Shown piece by piece: positions 1 to 7,215 of a stretch of 9,050 bases of DNA. This DNA comes from Candidatus Thiodictyon intracellulare. GTDB taxonomy: Bacteria > Pseudomonadota > Gammaproteobacteria > Chromatiales > Chromatiaceae. The stretch's first letter is position 1. The number at the start of each line of letters is the position of its first letter. Both the position numbers and the translations under genes were made by a program. The notes under the pieces are model-generated. The model had not been told where the DNA came from and ran no database searches. It was given only the letters and a program-made list of their open reading frames with translations. Location of the stretch: positions 1 through 9,050 of the forward strand of contig JADNEJ010000051.1 of NCBI GenBank assembly GCA_016292295.1, given 5' to 3'.

Positions 1-86
1 GGACAGGTCGGTTGTCGTTCAAGCGTCTTCAGTTGTCGGCGCTCACGATCGGTTACAGGGACAGGGGCAGCACGCAGTAAGGGCAT
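1..86 (-). CDS. IS630-type transposase, N-terminal fragment (cut by window start)
   Basis: A minus-strand reading frame starts with ATG at 86-84 and runs off the window edge. It encodes about 28 residues beginning MPLLRAAPVPVTDRERRQLK and continuing TLERQPTC. A basic 'T-D-x-E-R-x-x-L' segment followed by an 'R-x-x-T-x-P' turn is the usual opening of the helix-turn-helix DNA-binding domain in IS630/Tc1-mariner-type transposases, which cut and paste DNA at TA targets. The catalytic DDE domain would lie outside the window. No convincing ribosome binding site precedes the ATG. It is read away from lptD, so the end of the insertion element should lie between 87 and about 200, but I could not place its terminal repeat. 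In pseudomonads the neighbour on this side of lptD is the divergent amgK-murU pair; here a transposase is found instead. The family call rests on only 28 residues. Confidence 0.5.
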   Translation of the reverse strand, partial: MPLLRAAPVPVTDRERRQLKTLERQPTC

Positions 87-106
87 CGCATGGAATCAGT
101 AGAATT

Positions 107-134
107 CTGAAAAAATGGTAGCTTACGATATACT
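107..134 (+). promoter_or_regulatory. Candidate sigma-70 promoter for the lptD operon
   Basis: TATACT at 129-134 is a good -10 hexamer. CTGAAA at 107-112, 16 bases upstream, is a moderate -35. They lie in the only AT-rich patch before lptD (about 100-170) and would give a leader of roughly 165 bases. The leader contains a 6-bp GC hairpin (187-192 with 200-205). I did not find a clear sigma-E type promoter, the kind used for lptD in E. coli. Because a transposase start lies at 86, this promoter could belong to the insertion element end and read outward into lptD. Assigned by eye. Confidence 0.35.
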
Positions 135-308
135 CCCAGAAATGGAATTAGGATTTCAATCGTGGGGTACTAGGTTGATGGCTTGCCGGGGCGAGCACGG
201 CCCCGTGTTGCCGATCTCGGCGCAATGTGACATGGTTGCGGCGAAATCCCAACCTCCAAGGAACCGGTCAGCGCTTTGTGCATCGAAAGCGCCCTGGAAC
301 CAGGTACC

Positions 309-3176
309 ATGGTATCCCCGCGGGAGCTGATCCGCGCCGACAATCCCACTATCGTGCGTCCTCTAGCCGTCGCGCTCACCCTGCTCTTTGCCGCGTTCAG
401 CGGGTCCCATGCCGCGGGTCCCGCGGACAGCCCCTGGGACTGCACCGGAGCCGTCGAGGCCCCCGCGGGCGTGAGTAAGACCTGGGATTGCCGTGCCGCG
501 GAGACCCTCGTGGGAGCGGACGGCGCCCCGGACGGAAGTGGTGCCGCGGCCCTAAGCCCGGTACCGGCGGCCCCGGAAAGCAAGACTGAACCAGACACCC
601 AACCCGCCGCCACGCAGGGCGATGAGCCCCTGCCGCGCCCGGATAGTGAGGTGCCCCCGCCTGCGGGTGAGGGCAGCGGGGCGCCCTCCGGGGTTGCCCC
701 CGCGGCCACGGTAGACCCGATCCCCGCCCCGGCGCTCCCGACCTCGGTGGAGCCGCCCCGCCCGCCCGCGTGGCCCCCGGGCGAGGCGCCGGAGTCGGCG
801 CGCTTGGCCCTGCACATGCCCGTGGTCGTGGAACCGTCGCGCCAGGACTATACCGGCCCCTCGCCCTGGGTGTTACCGCCGTTGGACCGCGCCAGTCCGC
901 CCGCTGCCGATACCCCGCGGGTGGACGCGGCGCTGGGTGCCTTGCCGGCCGCGGCACCACGCGACGACTATGAGCGGCTCTACGTCGGGCTGCCCTGGGA
1001 TCAGTGCGGGCTGCGGGTGACCGGCAAGCGCCCCGGCGGCAGGCGGGGCCTGGGCGTCGGCAAGAGCGCCAAACCGGCGGCCGACTCCAGGGTCCCGGTC
1101 GATGTCGCCGCCGATCGTGCCGACTATGACCGCGACCGCGAGGTCTTCCTCCTGCAGGGCGGGGTCGCGATCATCCAAGGCGACCAACGCCTGGAGGCAG
1201 ACAACTCCAGCTATGACCGCAAGAGCGGCGCGGCGAACGTGGCCGGCAATGTCTATCTCGACTACCCGGGGGCGCGGCTGCAGGCCGACACCGGTGACTA
1301 CAACCTGCAGACGAAGCAGGGCACCTTCGACGACGTCCATTATCGCCTGACGGGTGCCATCAACGTGCGTGGCAGCGCCGCCACGGCGGACCTGCTGCCA
1401 GGGGAGATCAGCCGCTATCACGATGTGGTCTACACCACCTGTCCACCAGGGTATCCCGATTGGTCCATTCATGCCCGCGACCTGGAGCTCAATCAGGCGG
1501 AGGGCATGGGTACCGCCCGTCACGCCCAGTTGCGGCTCGGTGACCTGCCATTGCTCTACAGCCCTTACCTGCGCTTTCTGATCGATGACCGGCGGCGCAG
1601 CGGGTTCCTGATCCCCGAGGTCGGGTCCGGCAACAACGCCGGCATGGATATCATCCTGCCCTATTACTGGAACATCGCCCACAATCTGGACGCGACCCTC
1701 TACCCGCGGTACATGAGCACAAGGGGCCTGATGCTCGGCGCCCAGGTGCGCGGTCTGACGAAGTTCGGGAAGGCCGAGTTCACCGGCGAGGTGTTGCCGC
1801 ACGACGACCAGGACCCGCAGGCCGGCATGCGCTGGGGCAAGCGGTTGACGGAGTCCGCCGTATTCGGCAGTCACTGGTCGACCAATATCGACTACAGCGC
1901 GGTGTCCGACGATAAATTCCTCACGGATTTCGGCAACAACCTGGATATTACGAGCCTTGTCAACCTGGTGCAGCGCGGCTCTATCACTTATGCTGAAAAT
2001 GGTTACAGCGTCTCGACCTGGGTCCAAAATTTCCAAACGATCGCCGAGGGCGTCCTGCTCGCAAACCGTCCCTATGAGCAACGTCCCCATATCCAGTTGG
2101 ACTTGACGCCGCTGCATTGGGGGCCGGTGGAGTTCAGCTTCCAGGACCAGTACGACTATTTTTACAATCCCGCCAAGGTCTATGGAAACCGCAATGTGCT
2201 GCTGTCCTCGTTGCGCCTACCCCTGCGCCGCAGCTTCGGTTATGTGATCCCGCAGGTGCGTCTCTACGCCACCGGCTATGAGCTGCTGAACGAGGCACCG
2301 AGGACGCCGGCCCAGCAAACCTTTGTCATCCCCAGCCTGAACCTGGATAGCGGGCTGATCTTCGATCGCGACACCAACTGGTTCGGCGCCTCGGTGCTGC
2401 AGACACTGGAGCCCCATCTTTACTATGTCCTGACGCCCTATGCCGATCAGTCCAAGACCCCGCTGTTCGATACCAGCCTGCTGACCTTCAGTTACGCCAG
2501 CCTGTTTCGGCCCAACCGCTTCGCCGGTTATGACCGCATCGGCGATGAAAACCGACTCACTATCGGTCTGACCTCCCGGACCCTGGGCGGGACCGACGGC
2601 CGCGAGTGGTTTCGCGCCAGCCTGGGTCAGATCCTGTATTTTGCCTCGCGCCGGGTGCAACTCGCCGGGGCGACGCCGGAAGAGAACTCCAGTTCCTCGG
2701 TGGCCGGTGAGCTGTCGATGAATCCGGCCGCGGGGTGGCTCGCCCGGGCCAGCTTTCAGTGGGACCCGCACCTCACGCAAAACCAGTGGGAACAGCGCGT
2801 GTTGCAGTTGCGCTATGCCCCGGGCGATGATCGCGTGGTCAACCTGTCCTATCGCTACAGCCTGGGCGCGACCGTGCCCGAGCGCTACGAGAATACCGAC
2901 CTGTCGTTCCGCCTGCCGCTCGGCCCGCGGGTCAGTGTGGTCGGGCGCTGGCTCTATTCGCTGCTGCAGTCCGACACGGTGGAGGCCTTCGGCGGCATCG
3001 AGTTCGGGCGCTGTTGCTGGCGGGTGCGGATCCTCGAGCGCCACTTGAAGACCAGCGCGACCAGCGTCGGCAGTACCAGCGTCATGTTGGAACTGGAGCT
3101 TGCAGGCTTGGGCTCGTTCGGCGATAAGATCGATAAACTCCAGGAACAAAGAATCTATGGCTATGACTCGGACTGA
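309..3176 (+). CDS. lptD: LPS-assembly protein LptD (outer membrane)
   Basis: LptD is the outer-membrane beta-barrel that, with the lipoprotein LptE, inserts lipopolysaccharide into the outer leaflet. From ATG 309 it is 955 residues. A basic start and hydrophobic stretch (about residues 15-32) end in SHA-AG, a good signal-peptidase site. Two 'WDC' motifs (C45, C61) follow, then a Pro/Ala-rich linker of about 165 residues, then 'PWDQCG' (C233). The LptA/OstA-like periplasmic domain spans about 262-380 (VFLLQGGVAI, QRLEAD), and the barrel follows with LLYSPYLRFLIDDRRRSGFL near 415-435. C378 (TTCPP) and the adjacent pair C902-C903 (GRCCWRVR) match the cysteines that form the inter-domain disulfides needed for E. 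coli LptD maturation; C233 is the likely fourth. The start is uncertain: TTG 276 has an AAGGA 13 bases upstream, and GTG 354 would leave a minimal signal peptide. It is larger than E. coli LptD (784 residues), mainly through the linker. surA begins inside its end. Confidence 0.96.
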   Translation: MVSPRELIRADNPTIVRPLAVALTLLFAAFSGSHAAGPADSPWDCTGAVEAPAGVSKTWDCRAAETLVGADGAPDGSGAAALSPVPAAPESKTEPDTQPAATQGDEPLPRPDSEVPPPAGEGSGAPSGVAPAATVDPIPAPALPTSVEPPRPPAWPPGEAPESARLALHMPVVVEPSRQDYTGPSPWVLPPLDRASPPAADTPRVDAALGALPAAAPRDDYERLYVGLPWDQCGLRVTGKRPGGRRGLGVGKSAKPAADSRVPVDVAADRADYDRDREVFLLQGGVAIIQGDQRLEADNSSYDRKSGAANVAGNVYLDYPGARLQADTGDYNLQTKQGTFDDVHYRLTGAINVRGSAATADLLPGEISRYHDVVYTTCPPGYPDWSIHARDLELNQAEGMGTARHAQLRLGDLPLLYSPYLRFLIDDRRRSGFLIPEVGSGNNAGMDIILPYYWNIAHNLDATLYPRYMSTRGLMLGAQVRGLTKFGKAEFTGEVLPHDDQDPQAGMRWGKRLTESAVFGSHWSTNIDYSAVSDDKFLTDFGNNLDITSLVNLVQRGSITYAENGYSVSTWVQNFQTIAEGVLLANRPYEQRPHIQLDLTPLHWGPVEFSFQDQYDYFYNPAKVYGNRNVLLSSLRLPLRRSFGYVIPQVRLYATGYELLNEAPRTPAQQTFVIPSLNLDSGLIFDRDTNWFGASVLQTLEPHLYYVLTPYADQSKTPLFDTSLLTFSYASLFRPNRFAGYDRIGDENRLTIGLTSRTLGGTDGREWFRASLGQILYFASRRVQLAGATPEENSSSSVAGELSMNPAAGWLARASFQWDPHLTQNQWEQRVLQLRYAPGDDRVVNLSYRYSLGATVPERYENTDLSFRLPLGPRVSVVGRWLYSLLQSDTVEAFGGIEFGRCCWRVRILERHLKTSATSVGSTSVMLELELAGLGSFGDKIDKLQEQRIYGYDSD

Positions 3177-4521
3177 ACACGGCGCCCGGCCGGGGCCACT
3201 TGGCGGCGCCGCGACGCTGCTGACTTGGGTGGTTGCCGGACTGCTCGGCCTGGATTTGGGCGCTGCCGGGGCCCGTGTGGCGACGGGCGAGGCACTGGAC
3301 TCGATCGTCGCCGTCGTCAACGACGACGTGGTGGTGCAGAGCGAGTTGACCCATGAGATCAACCGGGCGGTGCCCCAACTCCAGCAGCAGGGCACCCCGG
3401 TGCCGCCGCCGGAGCAGTTGCGCAAGCAGATCCTGGAGCGGCTGATCCTCAAGCGCCTCCAGCAGCAGCGCGCCAGGCAACTCGGCATCAAGGTGGACGA
3501 TGCTGCCCTGACCGCGGCCATCCAGACGATCGCTAGCCGCAACGGGCTCAGCGTCGAGGAACTCAAGGCGACGCTGGAGACCGGCCATATCCGCTTCCAG
3601 GACTTCCGCGAGGACACGCGGATGCAGATCCTCACCGCCCGGCTGCAGAGCCAGGAGGTCATGAGCGGCATCCAAGTGACCGACCAGGAGATAGCGCGTT
3701 TCCTAAAGAAGGAGAAGGGTAAACTCATACCGCGCGAGCAGGTGCGGCTCCAGCATATCCTGATTGCCCTGCCGGATCAGCCCAGCCCCGACCAGATCGC
3801 CGCGGCGCAGATCAAGGCCAAGCAACTGGTGGCCAAACTACGCGCCGGGGCCGACTTCGCCGCGCTGGCGGCGGCCAGCTCCGAAGGGCGCACCGCCCTG
3901 GAAGGCGGTGATCTGGGGTGGTTCGAGATGACGGCCGTCCCAAGCCTGGTGGCCGATCGGGCCCAGACCATGGCCAAGGGCGACATCACCGACCCGATCC
4001 GTACCCCCAGCGGCTACAACATCATCCGGATGGCGGACGTCAAGGGTGGCCTCCCGGGCAACATTACCCAGGCCAAGGCGCGCCACATCCTGGTGCGCAC
4101 CAGCGAGATGGTCTCCGATGGGGACGCCAAGATCCGCCTCGGGCAGTTGCGCACCCGCATCGACGGCGGCGACGACTTCGCGAGCCTTGCCCGCGCCCAC
4201 TCCGACGACACTGGCTCCGCGCTCAAGGGCGGCGATCTGGGCTGGGTCAGTCCGGGCGATACAGTACCGGAGTTCGAGAAGGTCATGGACACCCTTGCCA
4301 TCGGTGACGTGAGTGAGCCGTTCAAGAGCTCCTTCGGTTGGCATATCATGCAGGTCCAGGAACGCCGTACCCAGGACACCACCGACGAGCTGCTGCGCAT
4401 CAAGGCGCGTGAGGCGATCCAGCGGCGCAAGGGGGAGGAGGCCACGGATGCCTGGCTCAAACGGCTGCGCGACGAAAGCTATATGGAGATACGCCGCGAT
4501 GGCGCCGGCGTCAAGCCCTGA
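3157..4521 (+). CDS. surA: Periplasmic chaperone / peptidyl-prolyl isomerase SurA
   Basis: SurA escorts unfolded outer-membrane barrels, including LptD, across the periplasm to the BAM complex. The product is 454 residues. A signal segment (hydrophobic about 17-37) precedes the N-terminal chaperone core, which starts at [14 protein letters not shown] (about 46-59) and runs to about 185. Two parvulin-type PpiC domains follow, at about 196-293 ([10 protein letters not shown] through [10 protein letters not shown]) and 306-403 ([10 protein letters not shown] through [10 protein letters not shown]). The C-terminal helix that completes the chaperone module is at about 413-447. ATG 3157 is chosen because AGGAA lies at 3142-3146, at proper spacing; ATG 3163 is two codons later, and the open frame extends upstream only within lptD. 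It overlaps the lptD end by 20 bases, so translation is probably coupled and the two are co-transcribed. E. coli SurA is 428 residues and has the same domain order. Confidence 0.96.
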   Translation: MAMTRTEHGARPGPLGGAATLLTWVVAGLLGLDLGAAGARVATGEALDSIVAVVNDDVVVQSELTHEINRAVPQLQQQGTPVPPPEQLRKQILERLILKRLQQQRARQLGIKVDDAALTAAIQTIASRNGLSVEELKATLETGHIRFQDFREDTRMQILTARLQSQEVMSGIQVTDQEIARFLKKEKGKLIPREQVRLQHILIALPDQPSPDQIAAAQIKAKQLVAKLRAGADFAALAAASSEGRTALEGGDLGWFEMTAVPSLVADRAQTMAKGDITDPIRTPSGYNIIRMADVKGGLPGNITQAKARHILVRTSEMVSDGDAKIRLGQLRTRIDGGDDFASLARAHSDDTGSALKGGDLGWVSPGDTVPEFEKVMDTLAIGDVSEPFKSSFGWHIMQVQERRTQDTTDELLRIKAREAIQRRKGEEATDAWLKRLRDESYMEIRRDGAGVKP

Positions 4522-5542
4522 GCGGCACCCGCCCGGGGGCCAGACGCCGGGCCTGCCGCGGCTCGCGCTCACCCCGGGGGAGCCGGCCGGGATCGGCCCC
4601 GACCTCCTGGTCCGCCTGATTCAGGAGCCACCCCACTCCGCCCGGTTGGTCGCGGTGGCCGACCCGGCGTTGCTCGCCGGGCGCGCCCGGGCGCTCGGGC
4701 TGCCGCTCACATGCCTTGAGTATGGGTCCGATGGCCCCCGCGAACCCGCTCCGCCGGGGACCCTGTGGGTGCGTCGGGTCCCCTTGGCCGCGGCCGCCCG
4801 GCCCGGTCGGCTCGATCCCGCCAACGCCCCCTATGTGCTCGAGACCCTGCGCGTCGCCTGTGACCTTTGTCTCACTGGCGCCCTGGACGCCCTGGTCACC
4901 GGGCCGGTCCACAAGGGCATCATCAACGACGCAGGCATTCCCTTCACCGGTCACACCGAATTCCTGGCGCAGCGGTGTGCGGCGCTGCCCGTGATGCTGC
5001 TCGCCACGCCCGGTCTGCGCGTCGCCCTGGTCACCACCCATCTGCCCCTGCACCAGGTCGCCGCAGCGATCACCACACTCCTGCTGACCCAGGTCATCGA
5101 AATCCTGCACCGCGACCTGGTGGGACGTTTCGGCCTCCCCGCGCCGCGCATCCTGGTCTGCGGACTCAACCCCCACGCGGGAGAGGTCGGACACTTGGGG
5201 CGCGAGGAGATCGAGGTCATCACCCCGGTCCTTGAGGCCCTGCGCGGGCGCGGCTGGGACCTGCAAGGGCCGCTGCCGGCCGACACCGCCTTCGTCCCGG
5301 AGCGCCTGGCCAGCGCGGACGCGGTGCTCGCCATGTATCACGACCAGGGTCTGCCGGTGCTCAAACACCTGGGCTTCGGTCAGGCGGTCAACATCACGCT
5401 CGGGCTGCCGATCATCCGCACCTCCGTGGACCACGGCACCGCACTCGACCTGGCCGGTACGGACCGGGCGGACCTGGGGAGCCTGCGGGCGGCGATCGAG
5501 ATGGCGATCCGGATGGCCAGTGTCGCCCTGGCGAGCCAGTAG
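4499..5542 (+). CDS. pdxA: 4-hydroxythreonine-4-phosphate dehydrogenase PdxA
   Basis: PdxA oxidises 4-phosphooxy-L-threonine with NAD(P) in the cytoplasm. The product decarboxylates to the aminoacetone phosphate that PdxJ uses to make pyridoxine 5'-phosphate (DXP-dependent vitamin B6 route). The 347-residue product has the family hallmarks: [13 protein letters not shown] near 24-36, [22 protein letters not shown] at 134-155, NPHAGE at 225-229, [11 protein letters not shown] at 279-289 and [14 protein letters not shown] at 307-320. The three metal-binding histidines equivalent to E. coli H166, H211 and H266 are H181 (TTHLPL), H226 and H281. ATG 4499 is preceded by GGAG at 4484-4487. The 23-base overlap with surA implies coupling, and the N-terminus carries about 15 extra residues compared with E. 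coli. It is the last gene of the operon here; rsmA, the next gene in many gammaproteobacteria, is missing from this position. Confidence 0.96.
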   Translation: MAPASSPERHPPGGQTPGLPRLALTPGEPAGIGPDLLVRLIQEPPHSARLVAVADPALLAGRARALGLPLTCLEYGSDGPREPAPPGTLWVRRVPLAAAARPGRLDPANAPYVLETLRVACDLCLTGALDALVTGPVHKGIINDAGIPFTGHTEFLAQRCAALPVMLLATPGLRVALVTTHLPLHQVAAAITTLLLTQVIEILHRDLVGRFGLPAPRILVCGLNPHAGEVGHLGREEIEVITPVLEALRGRGWDLQGPLPADTAFVPERLASADAVLAMYHDQGLPVLKHLGFGQAVNITLGLPIIRTSVDHGTALDLAGTDRADLGSLRAAIEMAIRMASVALASQ

Positions 5543-5579
5543 TCCGGCGTCCGCGATCGGTGGCCAGCCCCCCGCTCCC

Positions 5580-5609
5580 CGCGTGACACCGCTCCAGCGG
5601 TGTCACGCG
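5580..5609. terminator. Perfect 14-bp hairpin after pdxA, possible operon terminator
   Basis: Bases 5580-5593 are the exact reverse complement of 5596-5609, with CC at the centre; the core is GTGACACCGCT / AGCGGTGTCAC. It lies 37 bases after the pdxA stop. A second, smaller hairpin follows (5616-5621 with 5625-5630, GGGCGC / GCGCCC, loop TCC). Neither has a T-tract, so intrinsic termination is only a guess. An RNA-stabilising stem or a symmetric protein-binding site is also possible. Confidence 0.5.
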
Positions 5610-5640
5610 TGTGTTGGGCGCTCCGCGCCCCGAAACCCGC

Positions 5641-5691
5641 GGTCGGTACTATGATCAAGGCATTCATGCCCGCTGAACCCGGCAGCGAATC
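5641..5691 (+). repeat. Diverged direct repeat, copy A
   Basis: TATGATCAAGGC (5650-5661) preceded by GGTCGGTA, and AACCCGGCAGCGAATC (5676-5691), both recur in the same order in copy B (5973-6048). The 12-base block is identical and the 16-base block differs at one position; the spacing between blocks is 14 bases here and 37 in copy B. Both copies read Met-Ile-Lys-Ala from the shared ATG. This copy continues as a 16-residue open frame (5651-5701). TATGAT resembles a -10 hexamer, so the repeat could be a duplicated promoter region, though no -35 is evident. Confidence 0.5.
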
Positions 5692-5719
5692 CCTCAAGTA
5701 GGCGGCACCAGCGAGAGCC

Positions 5720-6079
5720 ATGAACATCGAGCGCCTATTGCAGCGGATTCGTCTGGGTAAGGACTCCACCCTGGAGTTGCAACAGGTCAAGCTGCGTGCC
5801 AGCGGCAAGACGACCGAGCCTCATGCCGATGGCCTCTCCGATGAACTGGCCGCCTTGGGCAATGCGCATGGCGGCCTTGATCACAAATCCGCCAAAGGCG
5901 GACCGGCCCATGTGGGTTTGCGTGCGCAAGACAATGTTCTGCGAGGGAGCGGCGACGCCGGGACTGAACAAGGTGGGCGGAATTATGATCAAGGCCCTTC
6001 AGAGGCGACGGCCCGAAACGGCACCATAACGAAACCCGGCACCGAATCACAGCGGTGCGACCTTGAGGATGAGCGATGA
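5720..6079 (+). pseudogene. AlbA_2-like (Schlafen-type ATP-binding) N-terminal fragment
   Basis: The open frame is 119 residues. The first 52 or so (5720-5875) start MNIERLLQRIRLGKDSTLEL and include LSDELAALGNAHGG. That matches the opening of AlbA_2-domain proteins, putative ATP-binding regulators usually 200-500 residues long, where 'ANAxGG' is followed by a hydrophobic strand (LVLGV-like). Here the similarity stops after GNAHGG. The remaining residues are hydrophilic, low in hydrophobic content and recognisable as nothing, so the gene appears truncated and fused to unrelated sequence. The stop overlaps the ATG of the CBS gene (ATGA at 6076-6079), which may be chance. Only a weak GAGAG precedes ATG 5720. 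Diverged direct repeats lie on both sides. The AlbA_2 assignment comes from motif memory on a short stretch; a functional small protein cannot be excluded. Confidence 0.45.
5973..6048 (+). repeat. Diverged direct repeat, copy B
   Basis: Second copy of the repeat at 5641-5691: TATGATCAAGGC at 5984-5995 and AACCCGGCACCGAATC at 6033-6048, with 23 extra bases between the blocks. It lies 28-90 bases before the CBS gene, so it could contain that gene's promoter (TATGAT at 5984-5989). From its ATG at 5985 it encodes a short MIKALQ frame ending at 6029. Confidence 0.5.
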
Positions 6080-6505
6080 AAACGATTGAGCGGGTACTCA
6101 CGCAGAAAGGCACCCAGGTCTGGTCCATCGGCCCGGACGCAAGCGTCCTGGAGGCCCTGACCCTGATGGCCGAGAAGCGCATCGGCGCCCTGCTGGTCAT
6201 GGACGCCACGGGCCCGGTCGGGGTCATCTCCGAACGCGACTATGCCCGGAGCGTCGCCCTGAAGGGAAAGACCTCCCGCGCCACCCCGGTACGCCAGATC
6301 ATGACCAGCCCGGTGGTGCGCGTGGACCCCCACCAGAGCGTGCAGGAGGCCCTGGCGCTGGTGACCCACCGGTGTGTGTACCACCTGCCGGTCATGGACG
6401 GCGACCAGGCTGCTGGGCCTGGTCTCCATCGGTGACCTGGTCAAGGCGATCATCGCCGAGCAGCAATTGATGATCGAGCAGTTGGAGGGATACATCAACA
6501 CCTGA
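6076..6505 (+). pseudogene. Tandem CBS-domain protein gene with an apparent one-base frameshift
   Basis: The frame from ATG 6076 (GAGGA just upstream) gives 119 residues and stops at 6435. It encodes CBS motif 1 (about 10-65, with GALLVMDATGPVGVISERDY) and the start of CBS motif 2 (about 75-112, with IMTSPVVRVDPHQSVQEALAL and HLPVMDGDQ). The expected ending continues in the +1 frame: removing one G at 6408-6409 restores LLGLVSIGDLVKAIIAEQQLM and a 142-residue protein ending at TGA 6503-6505. CBS pairs of this size bind adenine nucleotides and act as stand-alone energy-sensing regulators; the partner is unknown. 'HRCVYHLP' replaces the more usual R-V-R-H-L-P, which suggests a further substitution. 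Either the gene is recently inactivated or the base is a sequencing error. Confidence 0.8.
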
Positions 6506-6553
6506 GCGGGGCCCCGCGGCCACCCCTGCGCCTTGTGGTCCGTCGCACGGACC
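6506..6553. terminator. Two GC hairpins between convergent CBS gene and orn
   Basis: GCGGGGCCCCGC at 6506-6517 is a perfect palindrome directly after the CBS-gene stop. A 7-bp stem GGTCCGT / ACGGACC (6537-6543 with 6547-6553, loop CGC) directly abuts the orn stop. The position between convergent genes suits a bidirectional terminator. There is no T-tract on either side, so the function is inferred from placement. Confidence 0.45.
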
Positions 6554-7099
6554 CTACAGGCGCAGCAGGTGCTCCCGATAATGCCGTAATTCCGCAATTG
6601 ATTCACGGATGTCGTCGAGTGCCTGGTGCTTGGACGCCTTCTTGAAGCCGGCGACGACCGTCGGTGCCCAGCGCAGCGCCAGGATCTTGAGCGTGCTCAC
6701 GTCCAGGTTGCGATAGTGGCAGTAGGCGTTCAGCCCGGGCATGAAGCGGGCAAGGAAGCGCCGGTCCTGGCAGATGCTGCTGCCGCACAGGGGCGATACC
6801 CCGGCTGGGACCCAGGCGGCCAGGAAGGCCAGGGTCGCGGCCTGGGCGTCCGCCGCGTCCGTCACCGAGTCACGCACTCGCGCGATGAGGCCCGAATCGC
6901 CGTGGTGGGTGCGGTTCCACTCGTCCATCCTCGCCAGGACCGCCTCCGGCTGGTGGACGGCAATCGCCGGGCCCTCGGCCAGGATGCGCAGGCCCTGGTC
7001 GGTCACCACGGTGGCGATCTCCAGGATATGGTCAGTGAAGGGGTCGAGGCCGGTCATTTCGAGATCCAGCCAGATCAGGTTCTGTTCGCTCTTAGGCAT
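6554..7099 (-). CDS. orn: Oligoribonuclease (3'-5' nanoRNase)
   Basis: Orn degrades 2-5 nt RNA fragments, including pGpG from cyclic-di-GMP breakdown, to mononucleotides in the cytoplasm. The product is 181 residues, the same length as E. coli Orn. All DEDDh exonuclease residues are at the E. coli positions: D12 and E14 in [13 protein letters not shown]112 in CQDRRF, H158 in SKHQALDD and D163. Other family signatures are [32 protein letters not shown] and [18 protein letters not shown]. On the minus strand AAGGA (7112-7108) sits 8 bases before ATG 7099-7097. It is convergent with the CBS gene and divergent from the cytochrome-rsgA pair. Divergent orn and rsgA are classic gammaproteobacterial neighbours; here a mobile-element remnant and a cytochrome gene sit between them. 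Confidence 0.97.
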   Translation of the reverse strand: MPKSEQNLIWLDLEMTGLDPFTDHILEIATVVTDQGLRILAEGPAIAVHQPEAVLARMDEWNRTHHGDSGLIARVRDSVTDAADAQAATLAFLAAWVPAGVSPLCGSSICQDRRFLARFMPGLNAYCHYRNLDVSTLKILALRWAPTVVAGFKKASKHQALDDIRESIAELRHYREHLLRL

Positions 7100-7156
7100 G
7101 TCCCGAGTCCTTGTTAGTCGCCGCGGTGGGCATCAAGTCGTCACCAGCCGCATAGT

Positions 7157-7215
7157 CTAGCAGCCTGTCGGACTTCGGGGCCCCGTCGGGGCCCCGAAGT
7201 CCGACAGGCTGCTAG
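7157..7215. repeat. Perfect 29-bp inverted repeat (hairpin)
   Basis: Bases 7157-7185 are the exact reverse complement of 7187-7215, around a single T at 7186. The outer arm reads CTAGCAGCCTGTCGGACTT. The inner part is a 10-base palindrome, CGGGGCCCCG, present twice in tandem (7176-7185 and 7187-7196). Six T's at 7230-7235 come 15 bases after the stem, too far for a standard terminator. Such an arm is typical of insertion-sequence ends fused tail to tail or of a miniature element. Confidence 0.9.

Noticed and set aside
170..817. Minus-strand frame opposite the start of lptD
   Set aside because: Gly/Ala/Ser-rich antisense of the proline-rich linker, with no domain signal.
873..2117. Long minus-strand open frame (414 codons) opposite lptD
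   Set aside because: It lies entirely within the clearly coding lptD frame, has no recognisable domain and is expected in GC-rich coding DNA.
2217..3728. Long minus-strand open frame (503 codons) opposite lptD and surA
   Set aside because: It spans two real genes in antisense and has low-complexity composition; a shadow frame.
5651..5701. 16-residue open frame MIKAFMPAEPGSESLK
   Set aside because: Too short, with no ribosome binding site; kept only as part of the direct-repeat observation.
5735..5992. Minus-strand 85-residue frame with a 'THMGRSAFGGFVIKAAM' segment vaguely like a hotdog thioesterase
   Set aside because: Its second half is the exact antisense of the AlbA_2-like segment; the resemblance is short and there is no ribosome binding site.
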